Assembly (NCBI GenBank): GCA_029247205.1
Contig: JAQWLT010000009.1
Location: 62,001-126,000, forward strand
From: Phycisphaerales bacterium
Lineage (GTDB): Bacteria; Planctomycetota; Phycisphaerae; Phycisphaerales; SM1A02
Length of the DNA: 64,000 nt
Direction: 5' to 3'
A program made the position numbers and the translations under genes. Positions within the stretch are counted from its first letter, which is position 1. Every line of letters begins with the position of its first letter. Below, piece after piece: positions 26,599-35,763 of this stretch. A model generated the notes under the pieces. The model was not told where the DNA came from. It did no database searches and was given only the letters and a program-made list of their open reading frames with translations.

Positions 26599-27996
26599 AT
26601 GTCCGACTCACTCGACGCAGTACTTGCTCATCTCGATGCCACCCACGATGCCCAGATCGAGCGCCTCTTTAACTTGCTTCGCATTCCAAGCGTGAGCACT
26701 GACTCGGCGCATGATGGTGACGTTCATCGAGCAGCCGAATTCTGCAGTGACCTATTGACTGCATCCGGCTTCAACTCGTCTGTGCGGAACACAACAGGGC
26801 ATCCCATGGTCGTCGGTCACGTTGATGGCCCTGCGAATGCGCCCCATGTTTTGTACTACGGTCATTACGACGTGCAGCCGCCAGATCCACTTGACCTATG
26901 GCGATCCCCTCCTTTCGAACCGGTACTTGTTGACGGGAAAAATGGACCTCAAATCGTGGCCCGAGGCGCCGCAGATGACAAAGGCCAGTTGATGATGTTT
27001 GTAGAAGCGCTGCGAGCATGGAACGAAGTCGGCGGCGGCATTCCTGTTCGAGCAACAGTTCTGCTTGAAGGCGAGGAAGAGAGTGGAAGCCCAAGTCTCG
27101 ACCCCTTCCTCGAAGCCAATGCCGATGAACTTCGGCCTGACGTCTGCATCGTCTCGGACACAGGAATGTGGGACCCCACTACGCCCGCCATCACCACAAT
27201 GCTCCGCGGCATGGTCTATCTCGAAGTAACACTCCACGGCCCATCGCATGACCTGCACTCTGGCATGTATGGCGGCGCGGTTGTAAACCCGCTCAATGAG
27301 TTGACGCGGATTCTTGGCAATCTACATGATGCGGATGGGCGTATTGCGGTCAAAGGCTTCTACGACGGAGTCATCGAACCAACCGATGCCCAACTCGCCG
27401 AATGGAAGGGATTGGGCTTTGATGAGTCCGGTTTCCTTGCCGAAGCTGGGCTCGATGTGTCGACTGGAGAAGCGGGACACTCAGTACTCGAGCGGATCTG
27501 GTCTCGGCCGACGCTTGATATCAATGGATTGTTCGGCGGATATACCGGCGAAGGCGCCAAGACCGTGATCGCAGCTGAAGCAAGCGCCAAGTTCAGCTGT
27601 CGGCTTGTGCCCGGGCAAGACCCCGCAGCAGTCGAAACTGCTTTGATCTCGCACCTCAATGCCGCACTTCCGGCAGGGTGCCGCTGGACCATTGTCTCGC
27701 ACGGATGCAACCCGGCCATTCAGGTCCCGAGCAAGTCCCCATGGCTGGAACTCGCACAACACGGCTTGGAACGAATCTGGAACCAACGGGCTGTACTCGT
27801 TGGATGTGGCGGATCGATTCCAGTCGTTGGGTCATTCCAAACCATACTCGGAGCCGACTCGCTGTTGATCGGCTTCGGACTTGATGATGACCGAGTGCAC
27901 TCCCCGAATGAGAAATTCGACGTCGCCTCCTACCGCGGCGGCACTCGCTCACACGCGGCTGTACTCGCAGTCCTTGCCGAGTCAGAACGAACGTGA
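26599..27996 (+). CDS. M20 family dipeptidase/metallopeptidase
   Basis: 465 residues. Zn-binding motifs of the M20 family are YYGHYDVQP (His, Asp), ARGAADDKGQLMMF (bridging Asp) and LLEGEEESGSPSL (Glu pair), followed by the dimerisation domain (LHSGMYGGAVVNPL) and GSIPVVGSF near the end. This is the dipeptidase branch (PepV/CNDP-like), acting on dipeptides or N-acyl amino acids in the cytoplasm. GAAGGAA lies upstream of the ATG. Its stop overlaps the next start by one base. Confidence 0.93.
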   Translation: MSDSLDAVLAHLDATHDAQIERLFNLLRIPSVSTDSAHDGDVHRAAEFCSDLLTASGFNSSVRNTTGHPMVVGHVDGPANAPHVLYYGHYDVQPPDPLDLWRSPPFEPVLVDGKNGPQIVARGAADDKGQLMMFVEALRAWNEVGGGIPVRATVLLEGEEESGSPSLDPFLEANADELRPDVCIVSDTGMWDPTTPAITTMLRGMVYLEVTLHGPSHDLHSGMYGGAVVNPLNELTRILGNLHDADGRIAVKGFYDGVIEPTDAQLAEWKGLGFDESGFLAEAGLDVSTGEAGHSVLERIWSRPTLDINGLFGGYTGEGAKTVIAAEASAKFSCRLVPGQDPAAVETALISHLNAALPAGCRWTIVSHGCNPAIQVPSKSPWLELAQHGLERIWNQRAVLVGCGGSIPVVGSFQTILGADSLLIGFGLDDDRVHSPNEKFDVASYRGGTRSHAAVLAVLAESERT

Positions 27997-30296
27997 TGCA
28001 TAGGGCCATCGGTATGCTCGTGCTGGCAGTGCAGGCCATGCACGCCATGGCCGCAAGCCCAACCATTCAGGTACGACAAGCGGGCATAGGAGATGTCTTG
28101 CCGGTTGGTCGACCGGCCGGCATTGAAATCTCTGTAGACCCTGGAAATTTGGAGTCGGCCAATTATCTATTGGAATGGGAAACGCCCACGCCCGACGGTG
28201 ACACGCTTGTTCGTTCAAAAACAATTGCACTCGCGGGTCGTCCAATTCGCACCTGGATATATGGCACGGTGCCATCAGATGAAATTCGGCCGATGCCAAT
28301 TCGCTTGCGGGCAGCAGATAGCCTTACTGTCTTCGCCGAGACAACACTCGATGGATCAAACACTGGCGGCGTTTTGCCCGAGGGCGCCGACTTCATGCTG
28401 GTCCTCGGAGACCGCACCTGCGGGCTCGAAACCTACGACCTGCGCTCACTTTCTGGAACAAGTCCATGGAGCATGATTCATACGACAGTCCGCACCATTG
28501 CGCCGAGCGACGTACCTGAGAATGCTCATGCCCTCGCCGCAGCGTCGACGCTACTGATTACTGGCGATCCGAGCAGCCTCGAACCCAACCAACTGGCCGC
28601 GATTCGCACGTGGATGGAATCAGGCGGCCACGTCATCATTGCGTTTCCTGCCACAGCAGATCCGTGGGGTCTTGATGCCGACCAGGGACCGTGGCATGAC
28701 TTGCTACCGCACGATTCGGTGGCTACAACGATCCGACTACGCGACCTTGTCGCAGTGCTCTCACCCGATCCACTTGAAACCCTTGAGCCTATACAACTGC
28801 CAATACGCCTCTTCCCGTCAGCACGCGCAATCAACAACCCTTGGCATGTGATCGTGGAGTCGCCACAAGGCGATGTTCTTGGCATCGCTCGGCCCATTGG
28901 ACATGGACGCCTGACCCTGCTTGGCCTTGACGTTTCATCCCCAGCCATGTTGCGATTCGCACTCGATGGCGATGCGATTGGGCCATTGCCTGCAGCGTCT
29001 ACATTTTGGAATGCGGTACTCTCACGACGCGGAGACGCTCCAACCCATCGCCAATTGAGGCTTGCACAAGAAGAGGGCCTACTGCTCCCACCGCTTGTTG
29101 ATCATGTGCAGTTAACCGATGCCATCATCGGTGGCGGTATCCGCCAAACAGTCGCCGCCGGGGGAAGATTGCTGTTGGTGCTGGCATGGCTCGGCCTGTA
29201 TCTGGTCCTTGCTGGGCCGGTGCTCTGGTGGGTGCTTCGGCGATTGAATCGGCCCACACTGTCTTGGCCGCTCTTTGGAGTGCTTGGCGCTGCTGGCGGC
29301 ATTTGCGCGTGGCTCATTGCCAGCGTCATGAGTCTGCAGGCCGTCGAGGGAATGCATATCAGCGTGATCGATGAAGTAGCGAACTGGCCGGTGCAGCGTG
29401 TGCGTACGTGGGTCGATCTTCAGCTGCCTGGAACTGGCCAGCGAACACTACAAGTCCGCGAAGTTGAGGGCCTTCCCGCTCGCATCAACACATGGTCCGA
29501 GCGAGGACGTGATGACGTCGGATTCATGGACACCCGCGTGCTGCGAACAGACGCCGCCTCGCTGAACAACGTTCCAGTGCAAGCACGCGCTACTTCTCTC
29601 TCTGTGGAAGTGGAACGACTGGGCTATCCAGAAACTGATGGACCATCCTTACGTCTCGTCACGCCGCTCTCCGTCACTCGAACAGCCGAAGGCAAACCCC
29701 AACTCACGGGCGCTATTCAGAACGAATTGTCTACGCCGCTACTGAATGTCTCGATTGTGTGGATCAATGCCCGCCTGCAGCCGACGCGGAAGACGCCCAA
29801 GCCATGGACCGATTCAGCTGACTCAGGAGCCATGCCAGCACAGGGATGGAGTTGGAAACTCAGCGGGCCACTCCAACCAGGCGCCATCCTGGATTTCTCG
29901 ACTATCGGAGCCCCAACGAAGGCCGAGTCGCTTGCGGTGCAGTTGGATATGCTCGGCCGTGTGCATGGCCGAGCCTTTGGCACATCTGCCTCGTCGAATG
30001 CACGCCGGGCCGCGCTCGAGGCACTTGGCTTATATCGCCTCTCTACCCCGCCGCCTTGGCAAGCTGTCAAAGAAGGCACAATAGATCCACCGTGGTTGGT
30101 GCAAAGACACTTTGGTGCTGGGCTCGATCTCGGCGCTCAACTCGGATCACCGATGCTTCTGGTGAGTGGATTCATCAAGGAAGCGGCATTACCAATTCCA
30201 CTCTATATGGATGGCACGCGGATCGTGCTTCCTCGCGGCGAGACCATGCTTCGATGGACCACGCCCCTCCCAGATGTGCCGAGTCGCCTGCAATAG
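27996..30296 (+). CDS. Large membrane-anchored protein with GATase-like N-terminal domain
   Basis: About 766 residues. A signal peptide (about 1-20) is followed by an exported N-terminal part. A Rossmann/GATase1-like segment with LLITGDPSSLEPNQLAAIRTWMESGG at about 180-205 resembles the domains found in GldG/DUF4350-type and BatA-neighbour proteins. Two membrane helices lie at about 388-412 and 423-446, and the C-terminal ~300 residues are probably periplasmic beta domains. It starts on the last base of the M20 stop and is followed 70 bp later by an ABC ATPase, so it may be a partner of that ATPase. No enzyme motif is visible. Confidence 0.75.
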   Translation: MHRAIGMLVLAVQAMHAMAASPTIQVRQAGIGDVLPVGRPAGIEISVDPGNLESANYLLEWETPTPDGDTLVRSKTIALAGRPIRTWIYGTVPSDEIRPMPIRLRAADSLTVFAETTLDGSNTGGVLPEGADFMLVLGDRTCGLETYDLRSLSGTSPWSMIHTTVRTIAPSDVPENAHALAAASTLLITGDPSSLEPNQLAAIRTWMESGGHVIIAFPATADPWGLDADQGPWHDLLPHDSVATTIRLRDLVAVLSPDPLETLEPIQLPIRLFPSARAINNPWHVIVESPQGDVLGIARPIGHGRLTLLGLDVSSPAMLRFALDGDAIGPLPAASTFWNAVLSRRGDAPTHRQLRLAQEEGLLLPPLVDHVQLTDAIIGGGIRQTVAAGGRLLLVLAWLGLYLVLAGPVLWWVLRRLNRPTLSWPLFGVLGAAGGICAWLIASVMSLQAVEGMHISVIDEVANWPVQRVRTWVDLQLPGTGQRTLQVREVEGLPARINTWSERGRDDVGFMDTRVLRTDAASLNNVPVQARATSLSVEVERLGYPETDGPSLRLVTPLSVTRTAEGKPQLTGAIQNELSTPLLNVSIVWINARLQPTRKTPKPWTDSADSGAMPAQGWSWKLSGPLQPGAILDFSTIGAPTKAESLAVQLDMLGRVHGRAFGTSASSNARRAALEALGLYRLSTPPPWQAVKEGTIDPPWLVQRHFGAGLDLGAQLGSPMLLVSGFIKEAALPIPLYMDGTRIVLPRGETMLRWTTPLPDVPSRLQ

Positions 30297-30366
30297 GTTG
30301 CAACTCCGCGGGGACCAATGAGGCAGCATGAAGCCCGTACACTGCAAACTCACATAAGGCCCATTT

Positions 30367-31314
30367 ATGCCAATTATTGAGACGATCAATCTCACAAAGA
30401 GTTACGGCGAGCAGAAGGCGCTCGATAACCTCAATCTCAGTATTGATGCTGGCTCGTGCTACGGATTCATCGGGCCAAACGGCGCGGGCAAAACAACCAC
30501 GATTCGCATTCTTGCCACACTACTCAAGCCAACATGGGGTGAGGCCCGCATCGATGGGCTCACAGTCGGATATCAGAACGCACTGATTCGGCCGATCATC
30601 GGTTATGTGCCAGACTTCATCGGCACCTATGACGACATGCTACTCCGTGAGTATCTCGAATTCTTCGCCGCGTGCTACGGCATTCATGGGTCAGCTCGAC
30701 GTCGTGTTGTCGGCGACGCATTAGAGTTGACTGATTTGACACATAAAGCCGACATGCAGGTTGAAGGACTCAGCAGAGGCATGAGTCAGCGACTATCGAT
30801 TGCTCGCGTGTTACTGCATGATCCAAAGATTCTATTGATGGACGAACCGGCAGCCGGACTCGATCCGCGTGCTCGAGTCGAGATCCGTACGCTACTCAAA
30901 GAGTTGCGACGTCTTGGAAAGACCATCCTCATTTCGTCTCACATCCTGAATGAACTCGCCGAATTGTGCGACTGCGTAGGAATTCTTGAGCACGGAACGC
31001 TGTGCTTTTCTGGATCTATGTCAGAAGCGTTACGGCTTGCAGAGTCCGGCGTATCGTACGACGTGCTCGTCGACGCCCGCCCAGAAGAGGCTGCAGCAAT
31101 GCTCAAACAAGTGCAAGGAATCGCTCAGGTAAAGCTAGAACGAGTAGGTGGCGAGCCAGTCCTGCGAGTGACGCTCGATGCGGCTCATCCCATTGATCCC
31201 TCTGAAATACCAGCTAGACTCATTACCGGAGGCTTTCGTCTCCGCGAGTTCAGACGTGGACGGATTGATCTCGAAGCTGCCTTTATGCACATCACGAAGG
31301 GAATCGTCGGATGA
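30367..31314 (+). CDS. ABC transporter ATP-binding protein (no permease adjacent)
   Basis: 315 residues. Walker [13 protein letters not shown] (about 37-46), signature [19 protein letters not shown] and Walker [17 protein letters not shown] are all intact. The C-terminal ~90 residues form the regulatory tail of GldA/CcmA-type exporters. It overlaps nadK by 4 nt, and no ABC-2 permease is next to it. The only membrane candidate is the 766-residue protein upstream. Confidence 0.93.
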   Translation: MPIIETINLTKSYGEQKALDNLNLSIDAGSCYGFIGPNGAGKTTTIRILATLLKPTWGEARIDGLTVGYQNALIRPIIGYVPDFIGTYDDMLLREYLEFFAACYGIHGSARRRVVGDALELTDLTHKADMQVEGLSRGMSQRLSIARVLLHDPKILLMDEPAAGLDPRARVEIRTLLKELRRLGKTILISSHILNELAELCDCVGILEHGTLCFSGSMSEALRLAESGVSYDVLVDARPEEAAAMLKQVQGIAQVKLERVGGEPVLRVTLDAAHPIDPSEIPARLITGGFRLREFRRGRIDLEAAFMHITKGIVG

Positions 31315-32204
31315 GTACAGATTCTCGAGCAAGCAATGATACTGCCACTGTGAGCACACCCCACCACTCTCGCATCTTGCTCCTTGGCGATCGAACCCGC
31401 CCAGAAGTTGCTTCGGTCATCGATGAACTTCATGCAGACCTCAAGAGCCGCGATGTCACACTCATTCATGACCCAACGGACATCAATACACCGCTGCCAG
31501 ACGATCTCGTGGTAGATATCTCGATTGTCGTTGGTGGGGACGGGGCCGTCATCGGCCAGTCTCGGCGTCTTGTCGGCCGAAACATTCCCCTCGTGGGCGT
31601 CAATTGTGGGCGGCTTGGCTTTCTTGCGGCCTTTGACGTCGACTCGTTGCGACGGCATGCTGACATCGTATTTGGCCCGAAGCCACCTGTCCGTCATCAC
31701 ATGCTGATGCGGGTCATCCATGAATCTGAAGCATCTCGAACCGAAGCAGTATCGGTTAACGATGCGGTCATTATGGCCGGACCGCCGTACCGCATGATTG
31801 AACTCGCACTGCGAATCGGAGGTGTACATGGTCCACACCTACGCGGCGATGGGCTCATCGTCTCCTCACCCACGGGCTCGACAGCACACAACCTCTCAGC
31901 AGGCGGGCCAATCATTGGGCCTGGTGTAGATGCATTGGTCGTCACCCCCATTGCCCCACAATCTCTGGCCTTTCGCCCCATCGTGATGGACGCAGCCCAG
32001 GGCGTTGAGATTGAAGTCCACCGCGGCAACGAGGGCACGACGCTCGTGATCGACGGCCAGCAGCACGTACCGCTTTGCGAGGGGGATCGCGTACAGGTGC
32101 TACGGCTCGATCAAACGATTCCGATGGTCACCCTGCCTGAGGAACCCTTCTGGCGGATTCTGCTCGAGCGCATGCGGTGGGCAGCGCCACCAGTGTTCAG
32201 GTAG
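31311..32204 (+). CDS. nadK: NAD kinase
   Basis: 297 residues. It has the GGDG motif (VVGGDGAVIGQSRRL) and GVNCGRLGFLA. Then VNDAVI (NAD site) and DGLIVSSPTGSTAHNLSAGGPII, the second NADK signature, follow, with PIAPQSLAFRPIV near the end. It makes NADP from NAD and ATP (or polyphosphate). Start ATG overlaps the ABC ATPase stop, so it is co-translated with an unrelated transporter gene. Confidence 0.95.
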   Translation: MSTDSRASNDTATVSTPHHSRILLLGDRTRPEVASVIDELHADLKSRDVTLIHDPTDINTPLPDDLVVDISIVVGGDGAVIGQSRRLVGRNIPLVGVNCGRLGFLAAFDVDSLRRHADIVFGPKPPVRHHMLMRVIHESEASRTEAVSVNDAVIMAGPPYRMIELALRIGGVHGPHLRGDGLIVSSPTGSTAHNLSAGGPIIGPGVDALVVTPIAPQSLAFRPIVMDAAQGVEIEVHRGNEGTTLVIDGQQHVPLCEGDRVQVLRLDQTIPMVTLPEEPFWRILLERMRWAAPPVFR

Positions 32205-32270
32205 GCCTTGGATCCAAGCAACTTCCCCCTTTGACTTCAGCCGCCACAGCGTTCTTGAACGCCCTGCTAG

Positions 32271-32276
32271 TACACT
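32271..32276 (+). promoter_or_regulatory. -10-like hexamer for serS
   Basis: TACACT ends 7 nt before the serS ATG, separated only by CCCCCAC. No Shine-Dalgarno is present, so a leaderless mRNA is likely. Confidence 0.45.
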
Positions 32277-32283
32277 CCCCCAC

Positions 32284-33681
32284 ATGATCGACCTTAAGTC
32301 GCTTCGAGAGAACCCCGAACACTTCATCGCTGGCGCCCGCGACAAGGGCATCGACGTCGATATTCCAGCCCTTCTCACGCTTGACCAAGCACGGCGGGAG
32401 GCACTTTCTCGGCAAGAGACAGCGCGGGCCGAGCAGAAGCGAATCTCAAAGGAGGTTGGCCCGCAGATTGGCAAGTTGAAGGGCCAACTCAAAAAGGCAA
32501 CCGACCAGCAGCGTCCAGCCCTTGAAGCGGAGATTGCAGAGTTGGAAACCAAGCCCGCCGCGCTTAAGCGGCAGGTGCAAGAGGCCGAGGCCGAAGTGGC
32601 TGCAATTGATGGGCCACTTCGAGAGTTATTGCTCCACGTTCCACTTCCTGCCGATGACGATGTGCCACGCGGCACATCGTCGGCAGACAATGTTGAGCGG
32701 CGGCGATGGTCGACTGATGACTTCGACCCGGCAAAACCGTTTGCATCACAACGCGGCTTTGAACCACGAACACATGTCGAACTCATCGACGCGTTGGGGC
32801 TGGTCGACTTTACGCGGGCTGTCAAGGTCGCTGGCTCGCGCCAATACAGTTTGACCGGTGATGGGTTTCGATTGCACGAAGCCGTCCTGCAACTTGCCTT
32901 GCAGGTCATCACTGATGAAGGTGGTTTCACGCCGGTCTCCGTACCGGTCCTTGTTCGTGAAGAGTGCATGCTAGGCACTGGCTTCTTCCCCGAAGGTCGC
33001 GAACAGGCATATCACGTCGAAGAGTCCTCGCGCGGCGCAGGGCACGATTTGTTTCTCACTGGTACTGGAGAAGTGGGAATCATGGGCTTGCATGCCGACG
33101 AGATCGTTCCCGCCGATCAATTACCGATCAAAACTGCCACACGATCAACCTGCTTCCGTCGAGAAGCTGGAGCGGCAGGTCGAGATACTGCCGGTCTCTA
33201 TCGCATCCACCAATTCGACAAGGTCGAGCAGGTTGTCATTTGTCGCGATAACGAAAAAGAAGAACGCAAACACCATGCGGAGATGATCGCCACTGTTGAA
33301 ACCATCTTGCAGCGGCTTGAGTTGCCGTATCGCTTGCTGCAATGTTGCACAGGTGACCTTGGATCAAAAAATGCCGACATGATTGATATCGAGTGTTGGA
33401 TGCCAGGGCGGGGTGACTTGGATGATGCCGGCAGACCACTCGGCGACTGGGGCGAGACACATAGCGCGTCACGCCTGCACGACTACCAATGCCGTCGATT
33501 GAATCTTCGGTATCGCGATGACGATGGAAATACCAAGTTCTGTTGGTCGCTCAACAACACCGTGCTCGCAAGTCCGCGAATCTTGGTGCCACTCTTGGAG
33601 ATGCACCAGCGTGCTGATGGGACAATTCGGATTCCCGCTGCCCTGCAGACCTACTTCGGCGGCCGCGACTCGATCGGCTGA
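32284..33681 (+). CDS. serS: Seryl-tRNA synthetase
   Basis: 465 residues, somewhat longer than usual. The N-terminal coiled-coil arm at about 1-115 (MIDLKSLRENPEHF) binds the long variable arm of tRNA-Ser. Motif 2 is STCFRREAGAAGRDTAGLYRIHQFDKVE, then ETHSASRLHDYQCRRLNLRY, and motif 3 is the NNTVLASPRILVPLLE block. The last 31 bp overlap the end of tilS on the other strand. Confidence 0.96.
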   Translation: MIDLKSLRENPEHFIAGARDKGIDVDIPALLTLDQARREALSRQETARAEQKRISKEVGPQIGKLKGQLKKATDQQRPALEAEIAELETKPAALKRQVQEAEAEVAAIDGPLRELLLHVPLPADDDVPRGTSSADNVERRRWSTDDFDPAKPFASQRGFEPRTHVELIDALGLVDFTRAVKVAGSRQYSLTGDGFRLHEAVLQLALQVITDEGGFTPVSVPVLVREECMLGTGFFPEGREQAYHVEESSRGAGHDLFLTGTGEVGIMGLHADEIVPADQLPIKTATRSTCFRREAGAAGRDTAGLYRIHQFDKVEQVVICRDNEKEERKHHAEMIATVETILQRLELPYRLLQCCTGDLGSKNADMIDIECWMPGRGDLDDAGRPLGDWGETHSASRLHDYQCRRLNLRYRDDDGNTKFCWSLNNTVLASPRILVPLLEMHQRADGTIRIPAALQTYFGGRDSIG

Positions 33682-34739
33682 GTACTGGCTAGTTTCTGCA
33701 TTCGCACTCGCATCGCGTCGACGATGGCGACTATTCCACAACCGAGTTCAAACACGCGACGATGTTGCCGTGTATCCAGAATGGCCGTCGTCGCTGAAAG
33801 AATGCTCGCTGACGACAATCCGTCTGGCCCACTCACCATAGATCGAGCAGCCGCCATCAAACTAGCTTGGCACAGTCCCCTTTCGACATCTGCAAGCGAA
33901 TGCCGACTCCACTGCACTGCATCATCACCCATTTCTTGCGGCCGAACGACTGCATCGTCGAGCGCAAGCGACGCAGCGGCACGCACTGCGGTGCCAGATG
34001 CCAACCTGCGTGCTACCCCGGGCCGCAATGACTCAAGCACTGGCAAGACATCACGCCGAAGCCGGCCACGAAGCGTTTCAGGATCGACATTAGTGGGGTC
34101 GTCACACCACGTTAATCCAGCAAGCGTACACAACTCACCCGCAGCAGACCGGTCAACTTCAAGCATTGGACGCACAAGATTGATGTTGTCAGATAAAGGA
34201 CGGATTGCAGGCATGCCAACAAGACCTCGCGGACCTGTGCCGCGAACAAGTGCAGCGAGCACAGTCTCAAGTTGGTCCTGCGCCTGGTGCGCTGTGGCGA
34301 TCATGGTCGCTTGTGAACCTGACGCAATTGATATCAAAGCCTCATACCGCGCGGCGCGAAGCTGGGCCGGCGTTGCATACGGATCCGCATCGAGATGACG
34401 AATCTCAAATGGCATATTGAGCCTCGTGGCGATCTCTTCCACAAGAGCGGCCTCACCATCAGCTTCGGGGCGTCGATGATGATGCACATGCCCAATCTTC
34501 ACTGCCGCAATGTGGCCGGCATCGTGCAGTGTTGCAAGCGCAGTTGCTAATGCAACTGAGTCGCGACCACCGCTGACTGCGGCGATGATTGCATTCGCCG
34601 ACGTGCAGAGATCAAGCACTGTGCGTCGCACCTCAAGCACAACCGCATTGCTGCGAAGTTCATCGAGACGCACTACACCCTGATCGGTCATTTGCACGTG
34701 GGCACCAGTGTGCATGGTGTTTCGATCACTTTGGTTCAC
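33651..34739 (-). CDS. tilS: tRNA(Ile)-lysidine synthase
   Basis: About 362 residues. The PP-loop motif AAVSGGRDSVALATAL is followed by GHVHHHRRPEADGEAALVEEIA, ATAHQAQDQLETVLAALVRGTGPRGL and RPMLEV...LTWCDDPTN, the usual TilS series. It converts C34 of tRNA-Ile(CAU) to lysidine so that it reads AUA. The start is uncertain: GTG at 34739 overlaps astA-like by 14 nt, and ATG at 34715 is an alternative. Its end overlaps the end of serS by 31 bp. Confidence 0.9.
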   Translation of the reverse strand: MNQSDRNTMHTGAHVQMTDQGVVRLDELRSNAVVLEVRRTVLDLCTSANAIIAAVSGGRDSVALATALATLHDAGHIAAVKIGHVHHHRRPEADGEAALVEEIATRLNMPFEIRHLDADPYATPAQLRAARYEALISIASGSQATMIATAHQAQDQLETVLAALVRGTGPRGLVGMPAIRPLSDNINLVRPMLEVDRSAAGELCTLAGLTWCDDPTNVDPETLRGRLRRDVLPVLESLRPGVARRLASGTAVRAAASLALDDAVVRPQEMGDDAVQWSRHSLADVERGLCQASLMAAARSMVSGPDGLSSASILSATTAILDTRQHRRVFELGCGIVAIVDAMRVRMQKLASTQPIESRPPK

Positions 34740-35760
34740 CCGCCGCGACGGGCGTCACACCGATGGTGTCGCCAGCTGTTACCTCAAGCAACTCGGCAGC
34801 TGCTACTGACAAAACGACCGACTCGTCAGGACCATCGCCGATTGAAGCACGGATGCCGCGAAATCCTTCGCCCTCACACGTCGTAATAAAACACTCGTGC
34901 CCGTCTACTTCACCCACATGCAGGCGGTCAATCGTTCGGCGAATCGTCTGCTTCACGAGTGGAATCTCATCTCGATCGGCCTCTACATTCGGTCCCCCAT
35001 CGAAGGGGTCAACTTCGTCACATCGCCGAAAGCCTTGCCGCTCAAGCATTCGAAGGGCAGGAACGGCCGCAGGACTGACGCGGCCAATAAGTCGCCTCGC
35101 TTCAGGCGGAAGCAGTGACACGTAGATCTCGCCCTCAGGAAAGAGCGACAAGATGAACTCTTTGCTGGTCCGACTGAATGCGTCAGCATCCACGTAGGAG
35201 AGATTAATAAATCGTCGGCCAAGATGGTCCCACAGCATTGTTCGGCCATCCGCTGTTAAGTCGCCCATGATCTCACCAATGAAGCGGCTGCTAAACAATT
35301 GGGAATGGAGACCGACATACGCGAATCTCATTTTGCTGAGCATAGACCCAAGCCGGTGTGGGCTGTTCCGCCATGAGGCCCCAATCACCAAGCCACCCAT
35401 CTCTGTCGGACCGCTACAGTCAAGCCCGAGTTGCAGCGTCATTTGTACCTGTCCAGCCTGCAAATCGCGGCTGTAATGCTCTCGCTTTCGCACGCGCAGA
35501 AATAGCCGAGGCTGATCCTCGGTTCCCCTTCCACTCATAAGGCTTGAAGTACCGGCAACACGACCGGTTGCAGTCTCTTCGAGTACAAACATGTAGACCG
35601 CGGGCTGATCACCAGCACGTCCGGCGAAGCACTCGTTGGACCACTCCACGCGATCTCGCATCGCCACTGTGTCTCCCGGCAAGTTCCCCGAGTGCACGGT
35701 TCGAGCGAGTCGAACGAGTGTAGGGACGTCATCTTCAATGGCATGCCGGACAACAAACAT
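34726..35760 (-). CDS. Arginine N-succinyltransferase-like protein
   Basis: 344 residues matching the AstA/AruG fold (two GNAT-like halves). Recognisable blocks are FVVRHAIEDDVPTLVRLA at the N-terminus, then EMGGLVIGASWRNSPHRLGSMLSKMRFAY, IGEIMGDLTADGRTMLWDHLGRRFINLSYVDAD, and SPAAVPALRMLERQGF. AstA transfers succinyl from succinyl-CoA to the alpha-amino group of arginine or ornithine. astB, astD and astE are not seen here. It sits 3 bp after a class III aminotransferase, downstream of a C45 hydrolase and dapF, so its real substrate could be another diamino acid. Confidence 0.85.
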   Translation of the reverse strand: MFVVRHAIEDDVPTLVRLARTVHSGNLPGDTVAMRDRVEWSNECFAGRAGDQPAVYMFVLEETATGRVAGTSSLMSGRGTEDQPRLFLRVRKREHYSRDLQAGQVQMTLQLGLDCSGPTEMGGLVIGASWRNSPHRLGSMLSKMRFAYVGLHSQLFSSRFIGEIMGDLTADGRTMLWDHLGRRFINLSYVDADAFSRTSKEFILSLFPEGEIYVSLLPPEARRLIGRVSPAAVPALRMLERQGFRRCDEVDPFDGGPNVEADRDEIPLVKQTIRRTIDRLHVGEVDGHECFITTCEGEGFRGIRASIGDGPDESVVLSVAAAELLEVTAGDTIGVTPVAAGEPK

Positions 35761-35763
35761 CGT

